The position numbers and the translations under genes are program-made. A stretch of 64,000 bases of DNA from Chryseobacterium sp. BLS98 (GTDB taxonomy: Bacteria; Bacteroidota; Bacteroidia; Flavobacteriales; Weeksellaceae): NCBI RefSeq assembly GCF_001045445.1, contig NZ_LFNF01000002.1:248001-312000 (forward strand). Direction: 5' to 3'. The notes under the pieces are model-generated. The model searched no databases and was not told where the DNA came from. It saw only the letters and a program-made list of their open reading frames with translations. Position 1 is the first letter of the stretch. The number at the start of each line of letters is the position of its first letter. Shown piece after piece: positions 53,050 through 60,859 of the stretch.

Positions 53050-54170
53050 TTAGGTTCTTTCGTTTAAAATTCTGTATTTAAGTTTTGAAGAAGGGCTTTC
53101 AATCATAAAACGGTATAACAGGCTTCCTGCAATACACCCTGCCAGACAGATCAGAAGGCTGATATTGCCTGAACCCTCCACTCCAAGCTGTCCAAGAGCA
53201 TCCTGGATCATATGGATAATTCCTTTATGGGAAAGGTAAACTGCGTAAGAAAGCGTTGACAGCTGTGAAGTAATATAAGATTTTGATCTGAAAAGAAATG
53301 ATGACCTGGAAACCGATGCCATCAAAATAATCCCGTAGCTTATTGCTACAAAAGTAAATCCAAAGATAGAAGCCTCTTCAGAAACCTGATCATTGCAGAC
53401 CCAAAATGAGATTCCCAGCAGAATAATTCCAAGGATAAAAAGCCTGTTTCCATTGTTATGGACTATATTTTTAAAACGGGATGAATACTGCATTAAATAA
53501 CCAGCTATAACTCCTATTGCAAGACCATCCAGACGGGTATGCGTAGGATAATAAATTTCCATATACCATTCTTTCCAGAAACCTTCGGTATCCAATACCG
53601 GAACAATACAGTTTTTCCAAATGATCCATCTGAAAACAAGGGACAATATCATGAGAAGAGCGGCAAAAATAGCGGTATACCTGAAGGCTTTTGTTTTTAT
53701 CATCACTAAAAGCGCTAAAGGAAGAAAAAGGTAAAACTGCTCTTCAATACATAAAGACCACGCATGCGAAAATGTTCCCCGGGCAATCACATCAAGCCCA
53801 TAGTTCTGAGTGAAGGTAGCAAATTTCCAGAAAGGAGATAACGCTTCCCGTTCCCTGAAAAAAGGAAATAGAAAATACAGAGCCAAAGTAAAATAATACG
53901 GCGGAATGATCCTGAAAAAACGCTTGGTAAAAAATGTCTTTAAACTTATACTCCCACTCTTTTCAATTTCTTTAAACAGCTGTCCTGATATCAAAAAACC
54001 ACTCAGTACAAAGAAAAGATCAACTCCCGTCCACCCGAATTTTCCTATAGTATCTATCCAGGCAGGATGCTTAAATGCACGGTAATGATACATTAAAACC
54101 AATATAATGGCTAAAGCCCGTAAATGGTCAGTCCGTAGAATCTTTCAGAAGTATTGTGGTCAGCAGGCAT
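53050..54170 (-). pseudogene. Acyltransferase-3 family gene with N-terminal frameshift
   Basis: The main frame (350 codons from 54102) covers most of an integral membrane acyltransferase: MYHYRAF, GVDLFFVLSGFLISG, FTKRFFRIIPPYYFTL, HAWSLCIEEQFYLFLP, and about nine membrane segments. It begins too late. Reading upstream, the same frame encodes DHLRALAIILVL (54129 to 54103), while the preceding MPADHNTSERFYGL (from ATG 54170) is in another frame. One missing base near 54129-54132 separates them. Joined, they give the normal family start. It is either a pseudogene, a phase-variation or sequencing event, or uses ATG 54102 without the first helix. Family members O-acylate surface glycans. Confidence 0.8.
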
Positions 54171-54342
54171 TCTTTTTTCTGCAAATTTTGTAAAATGGTT
54201 CAGACTTTTTGTATGATAGTGACGGATAGCCATTATCGGAATATAAACAGTACAATCTGTCATCTGAATGCCAAATAAAGCCTTTCATCATTCATTTGAT
54301 TCTTTTCATCAATAAATATATGGGTGTGCCCCTGGATTTTAT

Positions 54343-54350
54343 ATTTTTGA
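54343..54350 (+). promoter_or_regulatory. -7 element TATTTTTG almost abutting the sensor-kinase ATG
   Basis: TAnnTTTG match ending 4 nt before ATG 54355, again predicting a leaderless or near-leaderless mRNA. Confidence 0.45.
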
Positions 54351-54354
54351 GGCT

Positions 54355-55413
54355 ATGAAATTCGGGCCGGAAAATAATCTCAAGCAGAATGTCTACTTTC
54401 AACTGTTCTTTTGGACGGCTTTATTTTTGTTTGGAATGGCAAGAAACTATGGAGAGAATGACGACAGTATTTCATCACAGATACTGATCTATAATTTCTG
54501 CCACTGGATTTTTCAGGTCGCCGGAGCCAATTTCATCTATTCCGTTCTCATCCGTAACTTTTTTGACCGGAAAAAGTATATCGGATTTTCAATATACCTT
54601 GTTCTTAGCCTGTATCTTATATCAGTGATCAACAGGATATTCATTGTTCACTTCGCGGAACCTTTTTTCATCAGTGTCCCTAAAGACAGCTTTTTCAGCA
54701 TTTTTACCGATATCAGCTATCTTTGGATCCATTATACTTTCCCGATCATCAGCGGAGCCTTTATTTTTATTTCGGTGATGTTTGTGATCCGCTATAAGGA
54801 AGAGAAGGAAAACACGGCGAAACTATTGAAAGAAAAGGCTGAATTTGAATTAAAATCCCTGAAATCACAGCTCAACCCACATTTTCTGTTTAATACTTTA
54901 AATAATATTTACTCTCTTTCGCTCAGCAACTCAGAGAAGACATCAGAGTCCATCAGTCGGCTTTCGGATATTTTGGATTATATTTTATACAAAGGTCCTA
55001 AAAATGAAGTCTCGATATCTGAAGAGCTCAGTGTTATTGAACATTATATTGCACTGGAAAGCCTAAGATATAGTGAAGGTAGACTGAAGATTAGCAGGGT
55101 TGCCGTTTTAAATTCAGCCGCTGCCATTCCTCCGCTGCTCTATCTTACACTGGTCGAAAATGCTTTTAAGCATGGTGCCGGAAAAACCACGGGCCAGACT
55201 GAAATAAAAATTGATGTTTCCACGGATGGATCTTACTCTGTTTTCAGCATTGAAAATACATACGAAAATAATGAGAATGCCACTCCTGAAGGAATAGGGC
55301 TGAATAATGTAGAAAAACAGCTCCGGCTTCATTACGCTAATGATTTTATACTCAAAGTTTCAGAAGAAAATAATATTTTTAAAGTCGAAATAAAAACTCC
55401 GGTAGCCTTATGA
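54355..55413 (+). CDS. LytS-type sensor histidine kinase
   Basis: 352 residues. Four membrane segments in the first 145 residues, then a coiled-coil linker and the His_kinase domain with phosphoacceptor H176 in LKSQLNPHFLFNTLNNIYSL. The ATPase half carries LTLVENAFKHG (N box) and GIGLNNVEKQL (G box). It signals to the LytTR regulator encoded by the next gene, whose ATG overlaps this stop (ATGA). The signal is unknown; there is no large extracytoplasmic loop, so membrane or small-molecule sensing is likely. Confidence 0.93.
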   Translation: MKFGPENNLKQNVYFQLFFWTALFLFGMARNYGENDDSISSQILIYNFCHWIFQVAGANFIYSVLIRNFFDRKKYIGFSIYLVLSLYLISVINRIFIVHFAEPFFISVPKDSFFSIFTDISYLWIHYTFPIISGAFIFISVMFVIRYKEEKENTAKLLKEKAEFELKSLKSQLNPHFLFNTLNNIYSLSLSNSEKTSESISRLSDILDYILYKGPKNEVSISEELSVIEHYIALESLRYSEGRLKISRVAVLNSAAAIPPLLYLTLVENAFKHGAGKTTGQTEIKIDVSTDGSYSVFSIENTYENNENATPEGIGLNNVEKQLRLHYANDFILKVSEENNIFKVEIKTPVAL

Positions 55414-56108
55414 TTAACTGTATCATTGTAGATGACGAACCCCTGGCAGCAGCTCTTCTGGAAAAGCATATTTCTGGAATCGAACATTTAAAGCTTACCG
55501 GAAAAGCTGAAAATGCAATGGATGCTTATAAACTCCTGCAGGCAAGGCCTGTAGACCTTATGTTTCTGGATATTCAGATGCCTCATTTAACAGGAATTGA
55601 TTTTCTGAAATCTCTTCCGAAGAAACCGCTAACGATATTCACGACAGCCTATCGCGATTTTGCCATTGAAGGTTTTGAGCTGGAAGCTGTAGATTACCTT
55701 TTGAAACCCATTACTTTTGAACGTTTTTTCAGAGCTGTGGAACGGGTTTTAAGAAACAGAACTGATGCCGGGGAGGACTTTATTATCATCAAAGCAGAAG
55801 GAATGAACCGGAAGGTTTTTGTTCAGGAAATTCTCTATTTTGAAAGTCAGGGAAATGATATCAAAATGGTATTGGTGAACAATGAAAGCATTATTTCAAA
55901 AAGTACAATTACAGATTTTGAATCTGTTTTATCCGGAAAAGGTTTTGTCAGAATTCACCGTTCATTTATCATTAATTCTCAATTTATTAAAGCTTTTAAC
56001 AATAATGAGGTTATACTTGGCCCCTATCCTATTCCTGTAGGCAGAAGTTATAAAAGTGAGTTTAATGCTTTAGTAAAAGGAATTTTTAAAAGATCTGTTA
56101 ATCAATAA
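55410..56108 (+). CDS. LytTR family response regulator
   Basis: 232 residues. Receiver domain 1-120 with acidic D8/D9, phosphoacceptor D54 in VDLMFLDIQMPHLTG, and conserved Lys in AVDYLLKPI. LytTR DNA-binding domain about 135-230 (KVFVQEILYFESQGNDIKMV, FVRIHRSFIINSQFI, LGPYPIPVGRSYKSEF). Overlaps the kinase gene by 4 nt, a typical co-translated pair. Targets are unknown; no LytTR direct repeat was identified with confidence nearby. Confidence 0.95.
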   Translation: MINCIIVDDEPLAAALLEKHISGIEHLKLTGKAENAMDAYKLLQARPVDLMFLDIQMPHLTGIDFLKSLPKKPLTIFTTAYRDFAIEGFELEAVDYLLKPITFERFFRAVERVLRNRTDAGEDFIIIKAEGMNRKVFVQEILYFESQGNDIKMVLVNNESIISKSTITDFESVLSGKGFVRIHRSFIINSQFIKAFNNNEVILGPYPIPVGRSYKSEFNALVKGIFKRSVNQ

Positions 56109-56135
56109 GATCGGCCAAGCCTAATCATAATGTAT

Positions 56136-56636
56136 TTAACTTCGTGTAACAATATAATACGCCAGTTCGCCATATTCTCTTACCAGATTATTTATCCTTT
56201 TAAAACCTGCTTTTTCCAGTACTTTCTGTGATCCAATATTATCCAGATCAGTTACAGCTACAATTTCATCAGTATTTGTATTTGAAAAACCATACCCTAT
56301 CAAAGCCCGGCTCACTTTTGTTGCTATACCTTTACCCCAATACTTTTTACTTAAAGTATATCCTATTTCAACTTGCCCGGATACATCGGCAAAGTTCCGG
56401 ACAAGGCACATCCCGATAAAGTCATTACTCTCTACACCGAATATTCCAAAACGACCAAAAGGACCTTTGAGATAATCTGCCAGAGCTATTTCAAACATTT
56501 CTTTATACTGTTCGGGAGAACGATATGGAAGGTATTTTGTAACTTCTTCGTCTTCAAAAAGATTACAGAATAAGTTTTGTTCTTCCACTGAAAATTCGCG
56601 GATGATAAAGTTTTGATCTTGGTGCAGAATACGCAT
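56136..56636 (-). CDS. RimJ/RimL-type GNAT acetyltransferase
   Basis: 166 residues. GNAT motifs: FGIFGVESNDFIGMCLVRNFAD, GQVEIGYTLSKKYWGKGIATKVSRALIGYGF (acetyl-CoA loop KGIATK), and EIVAVTDLDNIGSQKVLEKAGFKRI. The family acetylates N-termini, amines or antibiotics; substrate not assignable. TACCTTTG (56673 to 56666) is a plausible -7 element giving a leader near 25 nt. Monocistronic, convergent with the response regulator gene. Confidence 0.9.
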   Translation of the reverse strand: MRILHQDQNFIIREFSVEEQNLFCNLFEDEEVTKYLPYRSPEQYKEMFEIALADYLKGPFGRFGIFGVESNDFIGMCLVRNFADVSGQVEIGYTLSKKYWGKGIATKVSRALIGYGFSNTNTDEIVAVTDLDNIGSQKVLEKAGFKRINNLVREYGELAYYIVTRS

Positions 56637-56934
56637 ATTCAGAAAAAATTATAATGATAAGAAAACAAAGGTACAAATAATGCCTCATCAGCAATGAATG
56701 CTTATTCAACTAATCTTAATATTTTGTAAATGATACGGATACAATCTATAATACTCTGCCAATAAATGATTTGACAATCCTCCACATACAATGTTATGCA
56801 TAATATCAACAGCTTTCCCATCATGGATATTAAAAAAAAGTATTACTTTTGCTTTAACTAACAAGATTGTTTTTAAGAGCTTTTTATTAGTAATTTTAAG
56901 ACACAAATTTTTAAAACATTAAAATCCCCTCCAC

Positions 56935-57504
56935 ATGAGAAAAATAATTCTACTCATTACATGCATGTTCGGTATTTCAGTTTTCTCACAGATCAAAGTG
57001 TTGAAAAATGAAAGCTTGGTGGAAATTGGCAAAGATAATTCCGTAGGCTTATATAAAAAAGAAGATAAATTTACCATCAACTATCAGGATCTTAATACCA
57101 GTAACCTGAATACTATAAGATCTTTTTCTTTTCAGAATCTGGACAGTGATGTATCCGGGCTATATAAACTGATCATGGACGGCTTTATCTCCACTCCGGA
57201 TGAAAACATTATTCTGGAACTTCCTAATGATATTATTGAGCTTCATTACGAAAAAAATTACGGGCAGCCTACCGTACAGTTTATCCAATACATCAATAAA
57301 AACCGTAAGTATGTTGGAAAATCTCAGTTTTTAAACAGAAAACAGGTAGAGAAAGTGTTTGGCAAAACGAATGGAAAGTCAGCTCTGTATGAAAAACCGG
57401 GTACCATCCATCAGATCAACGGTACAAAACCTGCATCAAGTCAGGCATCTACTGCACTACCGGCTTCAGCCACCAACAGCAAAAACAAAAAATCAAAAAA
57501 ATAA
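56935..57504 (+). CDS. Small secreted protein of unknown function
   Basis: 189 residues; signal peptide MRKIILLITCMFGISVFSQ. The body (about 20-150) is beta-rich (NSVGLYKKEDKFTINYQDLNTSN, IILELPNDIIELHYEKNYGQPTVQFIQYI) and the tail is low-complexity Ala/Ser/Thr then Lys-rich. No family recognised. TACTTTTG at 56844-56851 could be its -7 element (leader about 75 nt). Followed by a terminator that overlaps the next promoter region. Confidence 0.75.
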   Translation: MRKIILLITCMFGISVFSQIKVLKNESLVEIGKDNSVGLYKKEDKFTINYQDLNTSNLNTIRSFSFQNLDSDVSGLYKLIMDGFISTPDENIILELPNDIIELHYEKNYGQPTVQFIQYINKNRKYVGKSQFLNRKQVEKVFGKTNGKSALYEKPGTIHQINGTKPASSQASTALPASATNSKNKKSKK

Positions 57505-57527
57505 TTGTATTATTTTTCAATATTACC

Positions 57528-57557
57528 AAACTCATTCACCCGAATGAGTTTTTTTAT
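57528..57557 (+). terminator. Intrinsic terminator before the ABC gene
   Basis: AAACTCATTC-ACCC-GAATGAGTTT followed by TTTT. The next -7 element, TACTTTTG, is at 57561-57568, so terminator and promoter are back to back. Confidence 0.88.
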
Positions 57558-57587
57558 TTTTACTTTTGCAGAAAGACATTACTTATT

Positions 57588-58289
57588 ATGCCGCTTCAGA
57601 TAATCAATTTAACCAAAAAATTTGGGGAACAGACTGCCTTAGACAACATCAATATTTCTATTGATAAAAATGAGATCATTGGCCTTTTGGGTCCGAACGG
57701 AGCCGGAAAATCAACACTGATGAAATCTATTGTCGGGGCATTGAAAATTGATCAGGGCGAAATTATCTTTAACGGAATGAATATCTCCGAACATGAGATC
57801 GAAAGCAAGAAAAAAATAGGTTTTCTTCCCGAAAACAACCCGCTGTACCTGGAAATGTATGTGAAAGAGTATCTTCAGTTTGTCGCCAATATCCACAAAA
57901 TCTCTTCAGCCAGAGTAGATGAAGTAATTGAGCTGGTGGGCATCACCCCTGAAAGATCAAAAAAAATCGGGCAGCTTTCCAAAGGATACAAACAAAGGGT
58001 GGGACTTGCCCAGGCTATTATTCATCAGCCTGACCTGCTGATTCTGGATGAGCCAACCAACGGCCTGGATCCTAACCAGATCATTGAGATCAGAAATGTG
58101 GTGAAAGAGATCGGGCAACAGAAAACAGTATTGCTTTCTACCCATATTATGCAGGAAGTGGAAGCATTATGCTCCCGTGTTATTCTTATTCACAAAGGAA
58201 ATATCCTCCAGGACTGCCCTATTGACGAATTCAAAGGCAGATTTGACAGCCTGGAAGAAGCTTTTGCAAGCTATACCGCCGTATCTTAA
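57588..58289 (+). CDS. ABC transporter ATP-binding protein (GldA-like subfamily possible)
   Basis: 233 residues. Walker A GPNGAGKS (35-42), Q/E-loop region FLPENNPLY, signature LSKGYKQRVGLAQAI (K for the usual G), Walker B LLILDEPTNGLDP, and switch His in STHIMQEVEAL. The family drives membrane transport or gliding machinery (GldA is a relative), but no permease gene is adjacent and the C-terminal extension of true GldA is missing, so I leave the symbol blank. The following gene starts 9 nt later and is probably co-transcribed. Confidence 0.9.
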   Translation: MPLQIINLTKKFGEQTALDNINISIDKNEIIGLLGPNGAGKSTLMKSIVGALKIDQGEIIFNGMNISEHEIESKKKIGFLPENNPLYLEMYVKEYLQFVANIHKISSARVDEVIELVGITPERSKKIGQLSKGYKQRVGLAQAIIHQPDLLILDEPTNGLDPNQIIEIRNVVKEIGQQKTVLLSTHIMQEVEALCSRVILIHKGNILQDCPIDEFKGRFDSLEEAFASYTAVS

Positions 58290-58298
58290 TTAATTTTC

Positions 58299-59336
58299 AT
58301 GGAAATCCACATTACTCACGGACAGGGCATTATCAGGGTTCTGTACGATGGCTTTGCCAGCTGCTTAATCATCAGGCGTCCTGTAGCCGTTAACTGGCCG
58401 GACTCCCGGGGAAGTGTGGGTGAATATTATGCAGTATCGGAGCTTTCTGAAGACAAGAAAATAATATTGGCCGACCGTCTTAACCGCTCACTTACAGAGG
58501 GAACAGAAGCTGAAATTATGGCAGGAATCGAAGATTTCCTTACCCTCTTTGAAAATGGAAGCTATCAGGTGAATCTGGGTAAAATTCCGTTTGATAATTC
58601 CAGTTTTCATGTGGCCATATCGATCCCTGATGATAAAAATGCCGGCAACCGAAGATTTTCCGGATGGTTCTACCCTTTCCAGGATTTTAATTACCTGTAT
58701 ACTTTGGAAAATAAAAGTATCAATCCTGAACGAGTACAATATTATATGGAACTCATTAAAAAAGGAAGCCGCCCGAAACCCATTATCTTTTACAGTCTGT
58801 ACAATCTTGATCCGCAGATGAGCAGTGCTTTCGTACTGGACGGGCACCATAAAATAGAAGCTTATACCCGGCTGAAAATGGATATTCCTGCTGTATTTAT
58901 CGCAAGGGATAACGAAAGGTACAGTCCTGCATCCGAGCTGATGCACGGAGCCCGTGAGCTTCTCGGTGATATGGAGTTTGAACACCTGTTTCAGAACAAC
59001 GATGAGAACCTCCCCCATATTGATTTCGTCAATGATGAAATACTGACCAATGCACTGGATACTATGCTGAGAACGTCGGAAAGAATTGATGTTTCCATTA
59101 TTGAAGTTTTGATCAGGCATCACCAATCAGCTTCAGAAAATGACAGAAAATGGTTGACTCATCGTCTTGAATTTTTAAGGAAAAACATTCATCTTAATAC
59201 CTTAAATGGAAAAAAAGGCTTAAACTTATATTCGCGTCAATATATTGAAGACTATAAAGCAAATGTCTGGTTCCTGAAAACCCTTACAAGTATTATGGAA
59301 CTCGATACATGGATCAGTGAAATACCCTTAGAATAA
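58299..59336 (+). CDS. Hypothetical protein with ParB/sulfiredoxin-like DGHHK motif
   Basis: 345 residues, cytoplasmic. A segment near residues 155-200 (RPKPIIFYSLYNLDP ... SAFVLDGHHKIEAYTRLKMDIPAVFIA) resembles the ParB/sulfiredoxin fold, where a DGHHR-type loop binds nucleotide. The N-terminal 150 residues are beta-rich (ITHGQGIIRVLYDGFASCLIIRRPV), the C-terminal 130 helical. No recognised family. It sits 9 nt after the ABC ATPase gene, suggesting functional coupling. Nucleotide binding or hydrolysis is a hypothesis only. Confidence 0.75.
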   Translation: MEIHITHGQGIIRVLYDGFASCLIIRRPVAVNWPDSRGSVGEYYAVSELSEDKKIILADRLNRSLTEGTEAEIMAGIEDFLTLFENGSYQVNLGKIPFDNSSFHVAISIPDDKNAGNRRFSGWFYPFQDFNYLYTLENKSINPERVQYYMELIKKGSRPKPIIFYSLYNLDPQMSSAFVLDGHHKIEAYTRLKMDIPAVFIARDNERYSPASELMHGARELLGDMEFEHLFQNNDENLPHIDFVNDEILTNALDTMLRTSERIDVSIIEVLIRHHQSASENDRKWLTHRLEFLRKNIHLNTLNGKKGLNLYSRQYIEDYKANVWFLKTLTSIMELDTWISEIPLE

Positions 59337-59393
59337 GCATCAAATGGCTTCATATTTGATTGGGTGTAAACCTAACCAATAACCTAATATGCA

Positions 59394-59840
59394 ATGATCA
59401 GAAAAATTTTACTGGGAGCCTTTTGTACGGCTCAGTTTTCTTTAGCCTATGCCGTCGAAAAACCATCTCTAATGTCTGGCACAGTTACTGTTTCTAATGA
59501 TATTCAACCTTTCCAGAAAGTCCCAAAAACAGTAATCATCAAAACAAAGAAGTTCAAAATCAGGATTGATAAACAGCCTAACGGAAAATACCTTTACCAG
59601 TCCTGGGCTGCCAATGCCAGGATCACTTCCAAACCAAGCATGATCATCAGTGACGGAGAACTGATCTTGGACGGTACCGGAGGAAATTACTATTTCAACT
59701 TTGTGAATAAAGGATATACTTATCAGGTATGGAGAAATTACCTGACGGATTCTGCTTCCAAAGCACCTTACACCCTTACGGTGAATGATGAAAACGGTAA
59801 TGAAGTGGTACGTCAGGACGGACTTGTCGTTAAACAATAA
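59394..59840 (+). CDS. Small exported protein of unknown function
   Basis: 148 residues. Signal peptide MIRKILLGAFCTAQFSLAYA. The remainder is a compact beta protein (KTVIIKTKKFKIRIDKQPNGKYLYQSW, GELILDGTGGNYYFNFVNKGYTYQVWRNYL, APYTLTVNDENGNEV). No family recognised, no catalytic motif visible. Monocistronic, 57 nt after the DGHHK protein gene. Periplasmic or secreted by signal peptide. Confidence 0.75.
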   Translation: MIRKILLGAFCTAQFSLAYAVEKPSLMSGTVTVSNDIQPFQKVPKTVIIKTKKFKIRIDKQPNGKYLYQSWAANARITSKPSMIISDGELILDGTGGNYYFNFVNKGYTYQVWRNYLTDSASKAPYTLTVNDENGNEVVRQDGLVVKQ

Positions 59841-59923
59841 AAACGGCCAAATCCAAAGCTATAACAGTATTTAAAACTGTAAGAATGATATTCATCCTGC
59901 AGATTACAAAATTCCGGATACCT

Positions 59924-59958
59924 AAATCTGTGAAATTTGTGTCATCTGTGGGATTTTT
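59924..59958. repeat. ACAGAT-type repeat, third relative
   Basis: AAATCTGTGAAATTTGTG followed by TCATCTGTGGGATTTTT matches the right arm of the 30511-30608 element in inverse-complement relation to 30637-30660. Confidence 0.6.
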
Positions 59959-59996
59959 TAGTTAAAATTTAAACCAATCAATTTAGGAAAGCTAAA

Positions 59997-60797
59997 TTAC
60001 GTTCCTGCCTGTCTCAGATGGGTATTAAAACGGCTTGTTTCATAACTTTCCTCTGCAGCTTTATAGCCTACATTAAAGATTTCTTCCAGGCGGTCTTTTC
60101 TACGCTCGAAAGTTCCGTAGGATGAAAGTTTTTGAGAAGAGATAAACCAGTCGCAATAATCGAATTTTCCTTTTTCTATCCTATAGGAAAGAAGGTCATA
60201 TGAACGGGAAACAATAGCTTTGATGGATTTCAGGTCTTTGATATCAATATCATGGGGTGGGGAAACAAAAACCCCAATAAGTTTGTCACATTCGTCCCGG
60301 ATGATGTCTGCGGGAAAGTTATTCAGAACGCCTCCGTCACAGTACATTTCATCCCCGATGATATAAGGTGTTGTAACTCCCGGAATAGAACATGAAGCAA
60401 TAATAGCATCCACCACTTCAAAGTTTTCATCAAATATTTTCTGGGTTCCGGAAACAAGTTCCGTCGCTACAATTTTCACTTCTTTTTCCAGGTCTCCAAG
60501 CTTCATATCCTGAAAAATAGGCTTAAGGTAATTTCTGAAAATAACGGAAGAAACCAGCCCCGGCTGGTTGAAAGTAAAATGTTTCCAGTTGAAGAAATAA
60601 ACCGAGTTGAAAAACTCCAGAATCTCATCCGGTGTTTTTCCCACTGCATAAAGACATCCCACAATAGATCCTGCGCTGCAGCAGGACAATACATCGATAT
60701 CTATATTTTTTTCGTTCAAGAATTTTAAAACTCCTGCATGGGCAATCCCTTTGGTACCGCCTCCTGACAAAACCAGTCCTGTTCTCTCAAAATTCAT
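59997..60797 (-). CDS. Patatin-like phospholipase with altered nucleophile elbow
   Basis: 266 residues. Oxyanion glycine-rich loop GLVLSGGGTKGIAHAGVL (7-24), nucleophile S41 in VLSCCSAGSIVG, and catalytic D154 in MYCDGGVLNNFPAD. The usual GxSxG reads CxSxG here (C39), a single-base change from Gly codon GGC to TGC at that place. The dyad is otherwise intact, so activity is possible but uncertain. Family members deacylate membrane lipids in the cytoplasm. Monocistronic on the minus strand. Confidence 0.88.
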   Translation of the reverse strand: MNFERTGLVLSGGGTKGIAHAGVLKFLNEKNIDIDVLSCCSAGSIVGCLYAVGKTPDEILEFFNSVYFFNWKHFTFNQPGLVSSVIFRNYLKPIFQDMKLGDLEKEVKIVATELVSGTQKIFDENFEVVDAIIASCSIPGVTTPYIIGDEMYCDGGVLNNFPADIIRDECDKLIGVFVSPPHDIDIKDLKSIKAIVSRSYDLLSYRIEKGKFDYCDWFISSQKLSSYGTFERRKDRLEEIFNVGYKAAEESYETSRFNTHLRQAGT

Positions 60798-60859
60798 AGA
60801 ATAAATGTAAGAAAACAGGACGAGAAATTGTGGTTAATTTTATTAATATTATATTAAAA

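Noticed and set aside
56706..56906. 66-codon minus-strand frame
   Set aside because: Overlaps the likely promoter of the 56935 gene, and composition is that of intergenic AT-rich DNA.
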